A stretch of DNA of 64,000 nucleotides from Mycogone perniciosa (GCA_025331125.1 JAOALB010000045.1:248001-312000), one strand, 5' to 3'; positions 1 through 13,353 are shown, counted from the first letter of the stretch. Made by a program: numbers and translations. The notes: a model not told the origin generated them from the sequence alone.

Positions 1-3000
1 CAGGCTCTTTGGAATGGCAGGCTAACCCTGACTAGCCCTTGGCTTGGGCCCTTGATCTGTTCCTGTTGATGACGACGACGATGAAGAAGAAGATGAGGGT
101 TGATCGGCAGGAATATCACTTAGACGAATTACCCATCTGGCCACTTTGAGGGCATTTTTGCATCCACCAGAGTCTGTGTCTGGTCTGACTACTATTACTA
201 CTACTCGTACGGTATCATCATCCCAATTGCCCCAACAAAGTCCCCACTCGCCAGCCCACCAGCGGGCAAGCAAGACGCAGGGAGCTCACAAATGCCCAGA
301 AAGAAACGAGGCCTCACACAGAGTCCAAAACATGCAGCCCCTCTCCTAGGACGAACGGGAAAAAAAATCAGTGGTACTAGTACGGAGTACTTGCAATTGG
401 GCCATCGGAACCAAAAGCCACCATCACATCACGGCACAATGACGATGTGGTTTGAGGTTAGCATGAATACACCGATTTGCCGACCCTCCTCTACTTCATC
501 CACTCCGCTTCTGGTGAATCCATCGAAACATGACTCTCTACGAAGTACAGAGCACATTACTACTACTAGTAGTACCTAATGTCCTCCCTTTTTGTTTGAT
601 CCTTCTTTTTGGGGTTTGCTTTTGGTGCACTCGGTACTTTCGACTGTCGGCTATTCCTGTGTGCACCTTTTCCAAAAAAAAATCGGACACAGAGAGAGAG
701 TAATACTAGTCCGAGTACATATGTAAGTTGCTGGTAGGCGTGGACTGCAATATTACTGGTTAAATGCACCAGGCCGCAGCTTCGACAGCTTCTTCGGCGA
801 CCAGGGTATTTTTCCTACTGCCACTGATGCTAAATATAGATATCGATCTAATGCATTGCCATCTTGGCATGCAGGTCTGAGGAGACTGCAAGCCAGGTGA
901 CGTTGGTGCTGTTTTTGCTGGCCAATGACCAGATCCCGACGAGGTTGGTGAAGCAAGCTCTCCTACATGCATACATATAGGTTGTGACGGTTTGAGACGA
1001 AGCTGGAGTTTTTTTTCCTTGGTTACTCTGGAGATGAAATTAAGCCGCCATATCCAGGAGGATTTGATCTAATGCCTAATACCGACCGACCTTTTTTTTT
1101 TTTCAACAGTCTCCAGGACCCTAGCCTCCAATCACCATTTCCGAATCCTTTCGAATTTCTCTACCTTTTCAAATCTAGGGTGACAGTCGCCCTGGGCGTG
1201 TCGCAGATCGCTGACTTACTCTTTTTTTCCTTCTCTTGTTCTTTTCCAAGGCTTCCGCGGCTACCAGTCCAGCCAGTCAGCCAGCCATCGTTAATGCCCG
1301 TTCGTTGATAAAAACCAATAAAATACTGAAGCAAGGATCCCGAGGACCCGTTGGATTGTGGACATGGCCATTTTGCCTAGGATATCCTGCCGCACTAATC
1401 GCTCTGCCTTTCCCTGTTTGGGCCATCGCCTGGCCTTTTAGCCGTTTTAGCCCTCGGGAAATACCGCTTTTTTTCTTTCGAACTAGTACTCCGTACCGTC
1501 ATCTGTGAATTGGTTCGATGAAAATGCTCTGTTGATTCCAAAGGGCTTTTGCATAGTATCAGTACCACTACTACTCCATACTACTAGAAGGTATTATTAG
1601 TCTACTGCGACACATATGTCTCCAGCTGGCTGTCGCTTGCATTTTTGCGGGCGCTCGCACATCCTTTCCGGGCTGAGAGGCGTTTTGAGTAGATTATTAT
1701 CCCACGGCTCTTTTGTTTGAGCTAAAGCTTGCAATAGTAGTTCTTTAGCGCTCAAGCCGTGTGTGTGCGTGTGTGTGTGTGTGTGTTCTAAAATCTTTTT
1801 TTGCTCTTGATTACCTATTGGCTACTGCCTCATGCAGCACGAAAAATGATTCTATAGTCAAATCGTTATACTACTAGTACGCCCTTGGGAAACTCCGAGC
1901 ATCAACCTGTCTAAAACACCACTACTACTATTACACTATTTCATACCCTTCTCGGGATCATTGAACGCCCCGGAATCCGCTGAGGAATGAAGAAAAAAGG
2001 ATTACTGATCCAGCAGAACAAGCAAGGGTGGTTGGGCTTGGGCCCTTTTGGGACAATTGGTGTCTCGGTCCGTACATAGGTATGTTTCATGATGGGTTTT
2101 TTTGGGTAAAACTTCCTTCTCCTTTGGCTATTGTTTTACTCATCTGATGGATCAGAATTCATAATGAGATAGATATATTAGCAAGTAGAAACGAACCTTG
2201 AGAAACAATGCTGCATAGAATTACTCATCAATATCAGAAGCAAATTATTACTACTACCTGCCTTGTTCCAAAGAACAAAGGATTATGAAAAAAAAAAGCT
2301 GAATAAAATGGATAAGACAAAAAAGAAAAAGGTGCTTGGTGCTAGTAATTCTTCTTGACTCACTAACATGTATTTACGAGTGCCCCGAATCAGATTGAAA
2401 AAATTCATGTCACGAGCGGGAACCGTGAGACAGACTGCTATGTCCGACCATGCAAACGGGCGACAACGGTCCAAAGTGGATATTCGATCCTTCTTGGGCC
2501 GCTATCCATGGCCACTCTGGGAGCTCCACCGTACAAATGCACTCCAACCGCCTCAAAAGCGTAACCCCCCTTTTTTTTCTTTTCTTTTCTTTTTGGGCTT
2601 TTCTGTGCCTCTTGTTTCACGTTGATTAGTCGCAAGTATGGACTTGCAGGCCTTTCTTTTTTTCTCTTACAAGCCACGCTTAGCGATGCAAGCGGGAGGA
2701 AATGGACAAACGGACGCGGCTGTATAGCCAAGTAAAACCATAATAGAGTACCAATATAATAGCGGTTGGTCGTATGGGCGGAACTTGCCTTGAAGAAATT
2801 CTTCCGTAGCTGCGTACTCCATGGATATCAAACAATAGATCGTGGGCATTGGTGGCTGACGGAACCAGGTAAAGATATCCTACACCCCCTCGGAGTGTCC
2901 CACGTCCCCAGTGCTCGAGCACGCCATCTCCATCGCCCAGGGACCCTGCTAGGACGTCGAATTTCTCCATCCAACCAAGCAGTAGTCGTAGGAGATTCGG

Positions 3001-6000
3001 ATTCGTCTCGTTGTTCCGGACTCCCGCTAAGGTGGTGATCTGGCATCTGCGCCCTGTCGAGAGTGTGCCCTACCCCTAAGGCCATCATCGATTCCTGCTT
3101 GCATAGTCAACGTGTTGTGTGTTGCCAACCCCCCCCCCTCCCCAGGTACAGCACATCATTACGAGTACCAATAGCCTCGCCCTACCAAGCTGTCATCTCC
3201 CATCTCCAGAGCAGGAGGAGACGCCTTCCATGGCCTCCACACGAATCTAGATTCTGTTTTGTGCCCAAAGCGCCAAGCGCCACGCACCAAGGCACCCGTC
3301 CGTTCGTTGCTAAGCCTTGTGATGATGACATGACGCAGTCCAGCCCGTCCCGCCAAATTGCCTCATTTTGTTCATTCACAACGAGGGCTTGCTGATTCCA
3401 GTCGGTGAATCCACCTCCCCCTGCCGGCTGCTTCCCGGGGGGTTGGTCTGTGCAGTCTCACTGCATTTTTCTCCTTATTGCTGGGTCGATAATATCCCTG
3501 CTGTCGGATTTGGCGCGATGCGTAACGCGTAGTCTGACGACGTGGCTCAATAGGCGAAAAGTTCTTCAGTAGTGCATCTGGGGTGGACAAGGCAAGGGTG
3601 AGCGCCTCGTGGTGTTACCCGTGAAATCCCGAATGATATACCGAATGACAGTCGTGACATCCCCTGATTTGCTGATAACCTTATTGACGATATCCGGATT
3701 GTAGTTTGTTCCCGTGCCCGTGTTCTCCCCCGTTAAACGCTTCAGTTCTGTCCTGCGTCGTCCGACCAAGTACCTACCCTAAACCATGAGAAGAAAATCA
3801 AAATTTGGCTCTTGGGCGTACACCAAAGACTGTTTGTTTTTAGTCTTCGAATAGATAAATCAAATGGTTGATAAATTCGTTAGTGTGACCTTGGAATGGT
3901 TGGGTCGTGTTGCAATATGTCGATTTTTAGCAGTTAACTCTCCAAACAATAGGAGTGCGGCAGGTGGTTGTATACAAAATCTCCAGAGAGAGGAAACCAT
4001 AGACAATTGAGGTCAGCCCATGCATCATAAAGTAAAACTGTATAGGGACTTTACCATCGTGTCTGTGTCCGAGTTTGTAGTTCGTCGTCTTGGTTGTGTC
4101 GCTCGCACAGGAACAGAACAAACGTCAACAACAAGAAGCCCCTGAACTTGAACCAATAATGAACAGCAACGAACAACCATGATTTTTGCAGTGCGACTTT
4201 TGCGCTATCATTCCTGGGACTCATTGTCGCTTTGGGGAGAGACATAAAATCACTGTCGGTCGAGGCACGTGTGAAAAGGGGTAACCGGCAACTTGTCACG
4301 GAACATTAGAGCGCGAGGAATAGAGGAGAAATGAGAGCAGAAATCGGCTTGTCTGTATCTCCACACTTTATTGATGTCTGTGAAGATCTTGAAAAGTATC
4401 GGCTGTGGATGAGTTTGACTGGCAGCAACCTTGTGTGATTTCGATCCGATGCTGGCGTTGTAGGTTCTGAGGGAAGTGGCCGGAGGAGGCAGCAGAACAC
4501 ATTGTTGTGCGATCCGAGATGCAAACAAATGCCACCTTGAGTAGGTGCTTCACTTGGTGAGCCCCTTTCCATGCTGCTCGCTGAAGGGGCCCAAAAAGGG
4601 GCCTCAAAAGATTCTAAAAAAATAAAAAAATCCTGTGATAACAAAAAATACACTGACAGGCCACGCATAGTCTTACGAGTGTGATTGCATTGGGCCCCAA
4701 GGATCCCCGGTGCGCTTCGAACCTCGAGGGCTCGACAAGGGCACCGGCGCGTATCACAAGGGGAGTGGCGATGCCTTCGCAAGCAATTCACCACTCTGCT
4801 ACTGTAGGCAGCGTCCTGTCAGTTGCCAGCTGTTTGGTTTTTCGGGTATAAATAAGCAGGTTCCCAGGCGTCTGGCAGTTGCTGAGATGGAGGTGACAGC
4901 TGTCGGGGTGTCGAGAGAGTGGCAGACAGTTGTCGAGTGTCAGGACTCCGAAAAGGGGACGGGCAGATGTAAGAGCCGGCTGGGGCTCGGGTCGCAACAA
5001 CTCATATAGAACGGCGTTCAACGGGGACACTCGGTTGCTCTCGACGGCACGCCTGAACTAGACAGCAATGGGCGAGACTTGAGACCGAGGGAATCACTCC
5101 TCCACGAAGGATCTCAGACCTGGGCTGGATAGATGATGGCACTTCCCCCAGTGAAGCGATGAGATGGCGAGAGTGCCTACTTCGTGCATCTGTGATTTGC
5201 TTCGGCATTTTGATTCGATCCATGACCTGTTATGGCGTTAGTATATCATGTAACGACCGCATCTTTTATATCATTTATACTCAATCTTGCTTTAAACATG
5301 GACGTCGTCATGTTGGATCATGTTCGGGCCGATACGGTGCCTAGAGGCTCCTGGTGGTGTCTGGCATAACTGACGTATGTTACGGCTCACGAGAAAGGGA
5401 ATATTTAAGAGAGAAAACAGAATAGTGAAGAAACAAATTGAAGTTTTCATCCAAAGCGGGAAAGGAAAGAAGATATTGTGGTTCCCTCAGCCCTAATACG
5501 AAGTCTGGGCAGGTCGATCTAAGATCCTTGCTTTCGTCTTTCCGAATACTCGTATTCAACCCGCATAGACTAGTGTGTATCTTATAGGGTACGAGTTATG
5601 GCGCGTGAGGAAACAGCCCACTGTTTTGTACTCGTACTCGTAGGTGCATCGTACCATTTACGAATATCGTTTCGCCAGGCGAATACGAGATTGAATAGAA
5701 TGGTGATACGAGTTCTATCCTGAACCTATATTGGTTGCAGGTCGTTGATTGGTCAGACATGACTATCTATATATCTGGCCGAGATAAAGCTTGTCAGGAT
5801 ACTGGTACTACTTACGAGCACTACCTGTTGCTAATAATACTACTCCAAACTGGGTCAAAAGCTTGGCTCACCAATAATGCAAATACGCAATTGTTACGCC
5901 ACTCTGTTGAACAGAAACGGCAGAAATCTATCTAGATAAGGGCTTCAGTCCCCATCAAATGGCCCAGTAGTAATTGAATCCCGTCCTTGCCCGGATCCCC

Positions 6001-6424
6001 CACAATGAGTTTCCCCATCCATCGTTCCAAGGTATCTTGCACCCTGCAACACCCACCAACGACACTTGCGTTAGACACTCACACGTCTGTGCCCTTTTCG
6101 TCGAAGAAAGCTAACTAAACTACTGGCTGGATATTCCCCCAACCTCCTAGACAGCAGACACCAGGAAGCAAACCCACGCAGCTCCGCCTTTGGTTCCAAC
6201 CGGTTCATTATCTGCCTAGCATGAGGCGTTAATACCACATGAAAGATTTGCCTTGCGCCACGTCTGTCCATTCAAACCGCTAGAGATGTAATTTTGATTC
6301 CATGCAATCGGATATGCATATCCCAGAGATTACCTGTCCTCTCGCGCCCAGCGCTATTCCTCGGGGCTGTTCAGCCGCAAAACCGTAAACAGAAGCCTGT
6401 CCACAAATAAAAGGATATTGTTCA
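1..6424. other. Gene-free left region
   Basis: No reading frame here shows a recognisable domain, a plausible start plus splice sites, or sustained coding bias. It holds many homopolymer and CT-rich runs, a (GT)n microsatellite near 1759-1786, GAC/GAA triplet repeats near 67-98 that create a spurious poly-serine frame on the minus strand, and two copies of the TACGGAGTA-type motif (381-389 and 1487-1495). The last few hundred bases before 6425 are probably the 3' untranslated region and downstream flank of the Kap104 gene. A multi-exon gene with small exons could still be hidden. Confidence 0.5.
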
Positions 6425-9373
6425 TCATATCGCATAGTTGGTCTTGAGGCTTTGTTGATCTTGTGGCTGCAGTTGGCCGACGAACTCGTTGAACTGGGGA
6501 ATAATTTGCTTATAAACATTCAAAACCTAGTGGTGACGGTTAGTCATCGGAACAACACAGGCATCAAGGGCGTGCCCATTCTTACGTTCTGGAACACATC
6601 ATGCAGTTCTTGCTTTATAGGGTTCCGCAAGTTCAAATCCTCATAGCGAGCGATGGCAACAAAGAAGTTCAACAGAACGTTCTCCAATGCTTGAGGGTTG
6701 CGACCCACAACCATCGTGAATCCCTTGAAAGCTGTCGCCTTCTCCTCTGTCACCTCGACTTCCTGCATTGCGCTCAAGAAGTCCTCGGCAAAGGTCGGCA
6801 GCGCCGACGCTAGCTGCTCTGAGTTTCCTAGGCCAAGCCGTCCAACCGCAATCGCTGCGTTCTCAGCGAGCCCCTTAGGCACGCCGGGGTTGGTCATGAT
6901 CTCCACAAAACGCTGAAGCAGCTCCGCCAACCAAGGCTCCATGCCCTTCAGGTGTTGCATAGCGATTTCGCCAGCTGACCAGCAAGCGTTGTTGACGACG
7001 CCAAATCCACTCTCGATTTCCTCGTCCAGAATGCTGTCCATATCGAGTTGCTTCAACAGAATAGGAATAATGGTTGGGAGATACTGTTGCAACTGTGGGA
7101 AGACATACTTGGCGCAGTCACCCAATAGTGCATACGCAGATTGACGCACCTCGTCCGTTGGGTCCTCCATGCAAAAACTGAGGAGTTCGAAAAATGGTTG
7201 TGGCGAAGTCTTGACCAGCTCTGCCGACTTCTCATCCCTGAGTGCTTGGATGATGGCGCTTAGGAGGTCTAGACTGGTAACGAGGAAGTCCTTGTCAGGT
7301 TGGTCTAACCTCGGGTTACTGGAAGCAGCAAGACTTTGCTCAAGGTTCATGTGAATGATGTTAATACACCGCACGAAAATGGTGGGGGCGTAGGGGGTAA
7401 AAGCTTGACCGAGAGCCAAGGCAACGTAGGACAAGCACTCGAGCAGCGGGAACAGTTCGCGGGACTGGTCCGAGACAATGTTGTACCTCTCGATCAACGC
7501 CGGCATCAACTGGTTCGCCAGCTCGGGGCTGGCAATAAAAGGGCCAAGACGCTCTGCCAGGGTTTGGACACAATCATAAAGGATGTACATGTTTCGGTCC
7601 TTGTATTTACCGAAGCATCGAACGAATTGCTGGATGATGGGCCCGCAGTATGGCTCCAATTTCTTTCCGGCCTTCTCTTCGAGGTTGGCAAAGGCTGATG
7701 CACCGGCCTCCTGAACCTTCTTGTTCTTGTCGAGCATTTTGCGAAGGATTCCGTCCATCATTGGAACGAAGAACTGCTCCTTCTGCGTAGGCTCAACCAA
7801 ATTGGCCGCCCAGGAGGAGTATCTACCCAAGGCCCAGCAGGTAATTTGCCTGACAACGGGCTCTTGGTCTTCAAGAAGGGAGATCAGGTATGGGACTAGT
7901 TCTGGGAGATGAGGAGTAACAGTGTCCATGCAGCCATCTGCGACGGCACCGAGAGCCAGCACGGCAGCTTCCCGGTGAGGCCATTCGTCATGCTTGAGGT
8001 TCTGGGAGAGATACGGGAAGATGGCTTCGAAGACGGGTCCTCCAAAGTCTCGAGCAAAAACATCCAAAGCTGCAGCAGAGCATTTCCGGACGGTCCACTT
8101 CTCGTCTGGGTTCGCATCATCTCCGTCGTCAAAGTCGTCGACTTCGCCATCCTCCAGGCCCTCATCCATGTTGTTGAGTTTCTCGTAGGCATCATCGCTT
8201 CGAGATGGATCAGCTGACAGGTTCCCCTCACCATTTGCGGTCCTTGTCAGAGTCTTCTTGGCGAATGCCGGCTTGATATCTTCTTCCCGGTCCTCTTCCT
8301 CTTCGTCATCCGACAGACCGCCAAGGAGCGCAATGTCCTCACCACTGTACACCATACACTGGAGCAAAACGGGGATGATTTTGTTGAGGTATGGTCGCAA
8401 TGAGTTCCAGAGGTTATCGTGTTCACCCACTGCCAACCAAAACTCAGCAGCTTCGCATGCAAGATCCTCGTCGTCGCTCTTTTGCTGAGTTATTATGTAG
8501 TCCACCAAACCGCCGATATGGGGCTGTAGCTTGTCGGGGCGAGTCTCAATCAATTGGACGAAAGCCCGACAGACTTGCCGGCGCACATCTGGGGTCTCAT
8601 CACCAGAAAGAATGAAGAGATGCTGTAAAAGGTCATCAATGCAGTTCAGCATGGCCTGCGATGCCCGCGGAGTGAAGACATTGATGGCCGTCAGCGCGCC
8701 AGCCCGAACCTTGGGAAGCGGGCTCTTGGTCGCAGCTATTAGCTGTGGCAGAACAAAGTTCAGCGGACGCTGGCCATTGACCTCCTTCGTGAGCAGCTTG
8801 AAGTTGTCCTCGCAAATCTTGGCAAGCGCGGACATTGCGCCTTCCTGAGCTTCGTTGGAGGATTGGCCCGTGGAGTTCCCAATCATGTCGATAAGCTGGG
8901 GCAGCAGCTCCGGCCATCCCAGCAGGCCACCTCTTCGGATCACCTCTGTCGCGATGTTTCCAGCAAAGTTCCTAATCTGGGAGTTCTTATCTTGCAAGCT
9001 CAAGGGCACGGCAAGCTTGACGAGCTGCAGGCTGGACTCTGGGATCGACTTCCACTCCGATTTGATGTTGTTCTTCAGCATGATGCCGGCGGCGGACCGC
9101 ACAAGATGATAGTCCTGCTCACTGCATTGCAGACCTTCGGGGGCTTGCGAGCTGGAGAGGATGTAGGCTAGGTAGTTGTTGATGTCGGGAGACTGCTTGG
9201 CTTGTTGAAGCATCTACCCCAGAGGCTCAGTCAGTGTAAGTCACCTTGGGTCCGGGCAACAGCAAACTCACCACCTCAGCTTGTTTCTGCGCATTCTTGT
9301 CAAAGCCGCTAAGGGAGTCCTTGAGACATGTCGCAAGCTGGCTCAGCGACTCCGGGGAGGGTTGCCAGGACAT
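6425..9373 (-). CDS. kap104: Transportin / importin subunit beta-2 (Kap104)
   Basis: Karyopherin of the importin-beta family that carries PY-NLS cargoes such as hnRNP-type RNA-binding proteins into the nucleus and releases them on Ran-GTP. Three exons, read in reverse: 9373-9272 (34 codons from ATG), 9213-6586, and 6526-6425 ending TGA. The introns are 58 and 59 nt with GTGAGT and GTAAG donors; the second has a CTAAC branch site before CACTAG. The product is 943 residues, as expected for Kap104. It is built of HEAT-type helical repeats, with a long acidic loop at about residues 335-405 (SDDEEEEDREED, then more D/E-rich sequence), the hallmark transportin loop in HEAT 8 that couples Ran binding to cargo release. 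The short last exon completes the C-terminal helix (FNEFVGQLQPQDQ). Family membership is seen in the sequence; cargo specificity is inferred from the family. Confidence 0.93.
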
Positions 9374-10752
9374 GACGGAAGTTGGTGGCAGCAGTGCTGC
9401 GCCGACGGCGGGAAATGGCACGCGCGGGAGTGGCTCGCAAGTCGAGGCGCTCTATAACATGAAACGGGGCTGTATATATCTCCAAGGCAATGCGTTAGCA
9501 TCCTAGATATGATCTAGAGCAAGGCGATCAGGTGTTGTGGCGTACAAAGGCAACGACCCAACAATGCCCCTCGATGTCCGGGGACTCTCGTGGGGTTGGG
9601 GCTGTGAGTTGATATCGCTAGCTTCTATCGGCGGGGGTTTCGTCAGATCATCAGCTCCATTTGGCAACTGGCTATTAACGCCCTTACAGCTTCTTGAGAC
9701 TCGAACACTTACAAGAGCCGAGAAGATGCTCGTTGTGGATGAAATGGGAGACGATGCGCCAAAGCTGTGCGCCCTTAGGTGGTCTGGTCTGGCGGGGAGC
9801 AAACCTGGAACACACTGACCCTTTGGTATCAAATTTGTGGCGGGGTGCGATAACGATAACCCGTAGTACCAAGTACGGAGTACTTTTAGTACAGAGCAGA
9901 AAACTTCACGATCAAAGAATCAGGTTGACTAAGCCGTGATGGGAATAAAGCGATGAAAAAAAGCCAGTATTGACCTTTGCACGAATACCGAAAAGACACA
10001 CCAGACGTTAGTATTGCTTTAAATACTTTGCCAATGCTTGAAAAGGCGCAGAAACCATGCCGACCAATGGGCATACAAAACAATTTTTTTAATGTGACAA
10101 CATCGGCTTTGTTTGCTTCATTCAGCTCATTGTTCAGTTCACTCCACTCCAGGACTACTTCATCGCCGCGTTAATGAGTAGAGTGTCACCATTTCCGTGT
10201 TCTCTCACCAAACGGGTTCTAGCGCCAGTTTTTACCGTCGCATGCTCGCAGGATAAGTTTGCCCCCCGATCGTTTGCTCCATGTCGCGAGTTGTGCTGTG
10301 CGCCATAGCCCTCGTGCAGATGGCCGCAGCAATGGAGGCGAGGCGAGGCCTGGCTCGAGTGAGAGGAATAAGCGGAGGTCCGTGTGTCATCAATATCCGC
10401 CACGTGGAATGATGCAGAAATGCAACATCGTGAATATCCGAAAGGAAATAAAGCGTGCTACCGCCATCTTCGTACTGCCGCGATTGAATGTGGATGACCC
10501 GATGCTGCAGATGAGCTTATTCCATGTTGTTGGCACACTGTCAAGATGGGGCAAGTTTATATGACTCGCACAACTGATCTGTGGATGACTTGACAACCCA
10601 GAAAATAGCCTGTATCTCGAGTTTTGCGTGTGAACTCAATTAGCAACCACACATCTGCCCAGCCAAGGTCAACCCTGGCAAGTTTAACTAGCAACTGGCA
10701 TTTGTTTGCACAAGACGTAGTTGAAATGAGCACCTGACAGCTGCACATGGTC
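9374..10752. other. Intergenic, Kap104 upstream region
   Basis: No gene seen. The stretch next to 9373 should contain the Kap104 promoter and 5' leader; the far end is the 3' flank of the PAC4-like gene. One TACGGAGTA motif lies at 9874-9882. Open frames here are short and lack any recognisable pattern. Confidence 0.5.
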
Positions 10753-11268
10753 TCAGGTTAGATTAAGGCTTGCCATCAACGGTGTCGCCGACCCGATGCC
10801 CGCGCTCTGAAGCTTTCCAAGAACCACCTCGGCAACGCCCTTGAAAGCTTCCATCTCCTCTTCCACTGTCCCGCCCATACCTGCGCTTTCAAGGCTGATG
10901 GAGTTGGTGACGTATACTGGAAGCCGCGTCCTTCGGGCAATCAGCTTTGCAATCCGTGTGCTGAACTCCACCGAGGACTCTGAGGAGAAGAGCGTGGTGG
11001 CGAGGGGCTGTTGAGGGCTGAATCTCTGTTTGCTGCATTAGCTTCGTGACACACACCGTACATGGTCCGAGCACGCGGAACTTACATCAGGCAAGGCATA
11101 GACAAACGAGCCCATGGGCTTTGGGGCGGCAAGCTCATCCTGGGATGCACTGGTGAGAGAGAGAAGGATGGCCTTTGCCTGGGTAGTCAAGCGGATGAAG
11201 ATGCGGGTGTCCAAGGACCGTGGAAGAGGAATGGACACCTCGATCACATCATCCTTGCCGGAAGCCAT
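10753..11268 (-). CDS. Proteasome assembly chaperone 4-like protein
   Basis: Two exons: 11268-11086 (61 codons from ATG) and 11025-10753 (ending TGA), joined in phase 0 over a 60-nt intron with a GTAAGT donor and an AACAG acceptor. The product is about 151 residues, the right size for PAC4/Poc4, a small chaperone that pairs with PAC3 to assemble the 20S alpha ring. The pattern agrees with the family: an N-terminal beta-strand stretch (VIEVSIPLPRSLDTRIFIRL), a middle segment with MGSFVYALPD, then LATTLFSSESSVEFSTRIAK and a basic IARRTRLPVYVTNSI stretch before a C-terminal helix. The assignment rests on overall pattern, since PAC4 proteins diverge quickly. The 5' end faces the methyltransferase gene across 327 bp, so the two probably share a promoter region. 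Confidence 0.65.
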
Positions 11269-11595
11269 GGCTATCTGCAATAAAATAAGTTGTTAATAAA
11301 GAAGCTCTGGGTCTATATCAAAGAAAGAACAATGCGTTGAACGAGAATAACAGAAATCGTTGAAACGTCGTGAAAGATGCTCTGAAATCACATGATTGGC
11401 GGGCCTGTAACAGATAAGTCCGCCTGGCGGAAGAACCGCTGGTATCTCCTCCTACTAATTCTTCACGCACGACATCCCTCTCCGCACTAGCAATTCCGAG
11501 GGAAAAGCCCAATAACGCCGTGGTCCCATAAAATATTCCGTCTCGATATTCTCCAAATTTTCTTTTCCTAAAACTCACAACCATGAGCGTCCGAT
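11269..11595. promoter_or_regulatory. Divergent promoter region
   Basis: A 327-bp gap separates the ATG codons of the PAC4-like gene (reverse) and the methyltransferase gene (forward). With no other room, both promoters and leaders must lie here. No clear TATA box was seen. An 88-residue frame on the reverse strand across this gap lacks features of a real protein. Confidence 0.55.
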
Positions 11596-11606
11596 ATGAC
11601 CGCTGA
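11583..11606 (+). promoter_or_regulatory. Upstream ORF overlapping a start codon
   Basis: An ATG 13 nt before the proposed start of the methyltransferase gene opens a seven-codon frame (MSVRYDR) that ends in TGA eight bases past the main ATG. It is in a different frame and overlaps the main start, so it would lower initiation at 11596 if the transcript includes it. Whether the leader begins upstream of 11583 cannot be told from sequence. Confidence 0.4.
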
Positions 11607-13146
11607 GCTGGCTGCGATGGATCAAGACGGAGGGGCAGCAGCTTTGGCTGTGGCCGACGGGAGCGCCTGGGCTGACCTGGATAGCGGCATGGATGACCCT
11701 GAAGAGATTCGAGTTATTTTCTGTGCACTGGACTCGTTTTCGTGAGTGACAGAGCCTATATTATGACAGAGCATTTTGGCGCTGTGTTGTTGCTTGTGCC
11801 AATATTGCCCATGATCATACCCCTCCTGTATCTGATAAGATAATCAAGTGGGCTGTTCACAACACTCAAAGCCATCATATATCCCTGTTTTGTGTGGGAT
11901 TTGTTCAGCTGCTTTCGAAGGCGATGAAACATATTAGAAACACTCTTCTCATCTCACATATTTTAAATGCATTTTGAGTACTTGGACTCTACTAAGATCC
12001 TTCCACAGTCAGTATGCCAAAGTCGCCCACTTCAACGTCACTCACCTTCGCCGCCGATCCTTCTACGCCCTCCCCCAAGCTCACTGGAAGCTCCTTGCAG
12101 ACCCTCCCTTCAACTTCCTTGATACCCTAGAGAAGGTGGATGATGCCATAGATTCGAATGCCGTCCTGGCACGGGCCATCCTCAAGTCAGGCTTGACGTC
12201 CTTCAGTGCCTTCGCCTCTGACTCACCAGACTCGGAACAGCCCTCGATGCCAAATGAATGGGCTGGCGTGGCAAAGCATTCTGACATTGACAAGGCCCGG
12301 AGCACCATCCGGCAGTTTTACCGTGACTGGACTGTGGATGGTGCAGCTGAGAGAGCTGCGTCCTACGGTCCTGTCATGAAAACGATGGAAAAGGAGAGAG
12401 AGAGGATCCCTGAGCGCCAATTAAAGGTGCTAGTTCCAGGAGCTGGCTTGGGGAGGTTAGTCTTTGACCTTTGCCAAAACGGCTACGAGGCAGAAGGAAA
12501 CGAAATTTCGTACCATCAACTGCTGGCCTCCTCTTATATCCTCAACGAGTGTGAGATTGCAGGGAAACACACCATTTACCCCTGGATTCACACCTTCTCG
12601 AACCACCTCACTCGAGAAAACCACCTTCGGGGCTACCGCGTCCCGGATATCCATCCCAGCACCACTCTGGCAAGCTCTTCCAATGTTGGATCAATGTCCA
12701 TGTGCGCGGCCGACTTTCTCTGCCTGTATGGAGACGACGCCCACAAGGACACTTACGACGCCGTTGCCAGCGTCTTCTTCCTCGACACAGCGCCAAACTT
12801 GATCCGCTACCTCGAGGTTATTTATCACTGCCTCCAGCCAGGTGGTGTTCTCATCAACGTAGGCCCCTTGTTATGGCACTTTGAGAATAATGCCCCAGGC
12901 AACCACGGCCACGATGACGATGGGGATGGTGAGCACGACTATAGCAATTCATCTGGTATTGCAGACCCGGGTAGCTTCGAGCTGTCCAACGATGAAGTTA
13001 TGGCCCTCCTTAAGAAGTTGGGTTTCGTGGTGGAGTGGATGGAGACGGGCATCACGGCGCCGTATATCCAGGACAGGGACAGCATGTTACAGACAGTGTA
13101 TAAAGCGACTTCTTGGGTGGCCCGTAAGTCACTGAAGGGGGAGTGA
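11596..13146 (+). CDS. Carnosine N-methyltransferase-like (N2227 family)
   Basis: SAM-dependent methyltransferase of the N2227/carnosine N-methyltransferase family, whose animal members make anserine from carnosine; the fungal substrate is uncertain. Exon 1 is 11596-11741 and exon 2 is 12009-13146 (TGA), joining a split Ser codon so that the protein reads ALDSFSQYAKVAHFNVTHLR, a conserved block of the family. The intron is 267 nt, long for this window, so a different splice choice is possible. The product is about 427 residues. Motif I for SAM binding is seen as VLVPGAGLGRLVFDL at about 189-203, followed by GNEISYHQLLASSYILN. A late GGVLINVGPLLWHFEN block matches the family. Exon 1 is acidic, as in relatives. 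The gene is divergent from the PAC4-like gene and converges on the dehydrogenase, with 207 bp between stop codons. Confidence 0.85.
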
Positions 13147-13353
13147 GGCAACCTAAAAGAGACATGGATGGCATGAATGGTGTCATGGTTGAGTGGAAGC
13201 GAAACAGGGAAACATAGCACATACCTATGCAGTAGGGTGTGCTTGACTAATTGATTCGCATTTGAACATCATAAACTATCATATTAATACAGCTACAACA
13301 TATGTGTTGTGCTATTCAATTTCCTCCACACATATCCCACTGGTCTCCTCCCC

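Noticed and set aside
4705..4740. Sequence resembling a tRNA B box
   Set aside because: No acceptor stem, D arm or anticodon arm could be folded around it.
4306..4794. 162-codon reverse open frame
   Set aside because: No recognisable motif, irregular composition, and no flanking splice or start context; other frames across it are also open.
5378..5960. Possible solo LTR starting TGTTACGG with a degraded tail
   Set aside because: The start and internal TATTTAA-like sequence look LTR-like, but I found no matching CA end, no target-site duplication and no second copy in the window.
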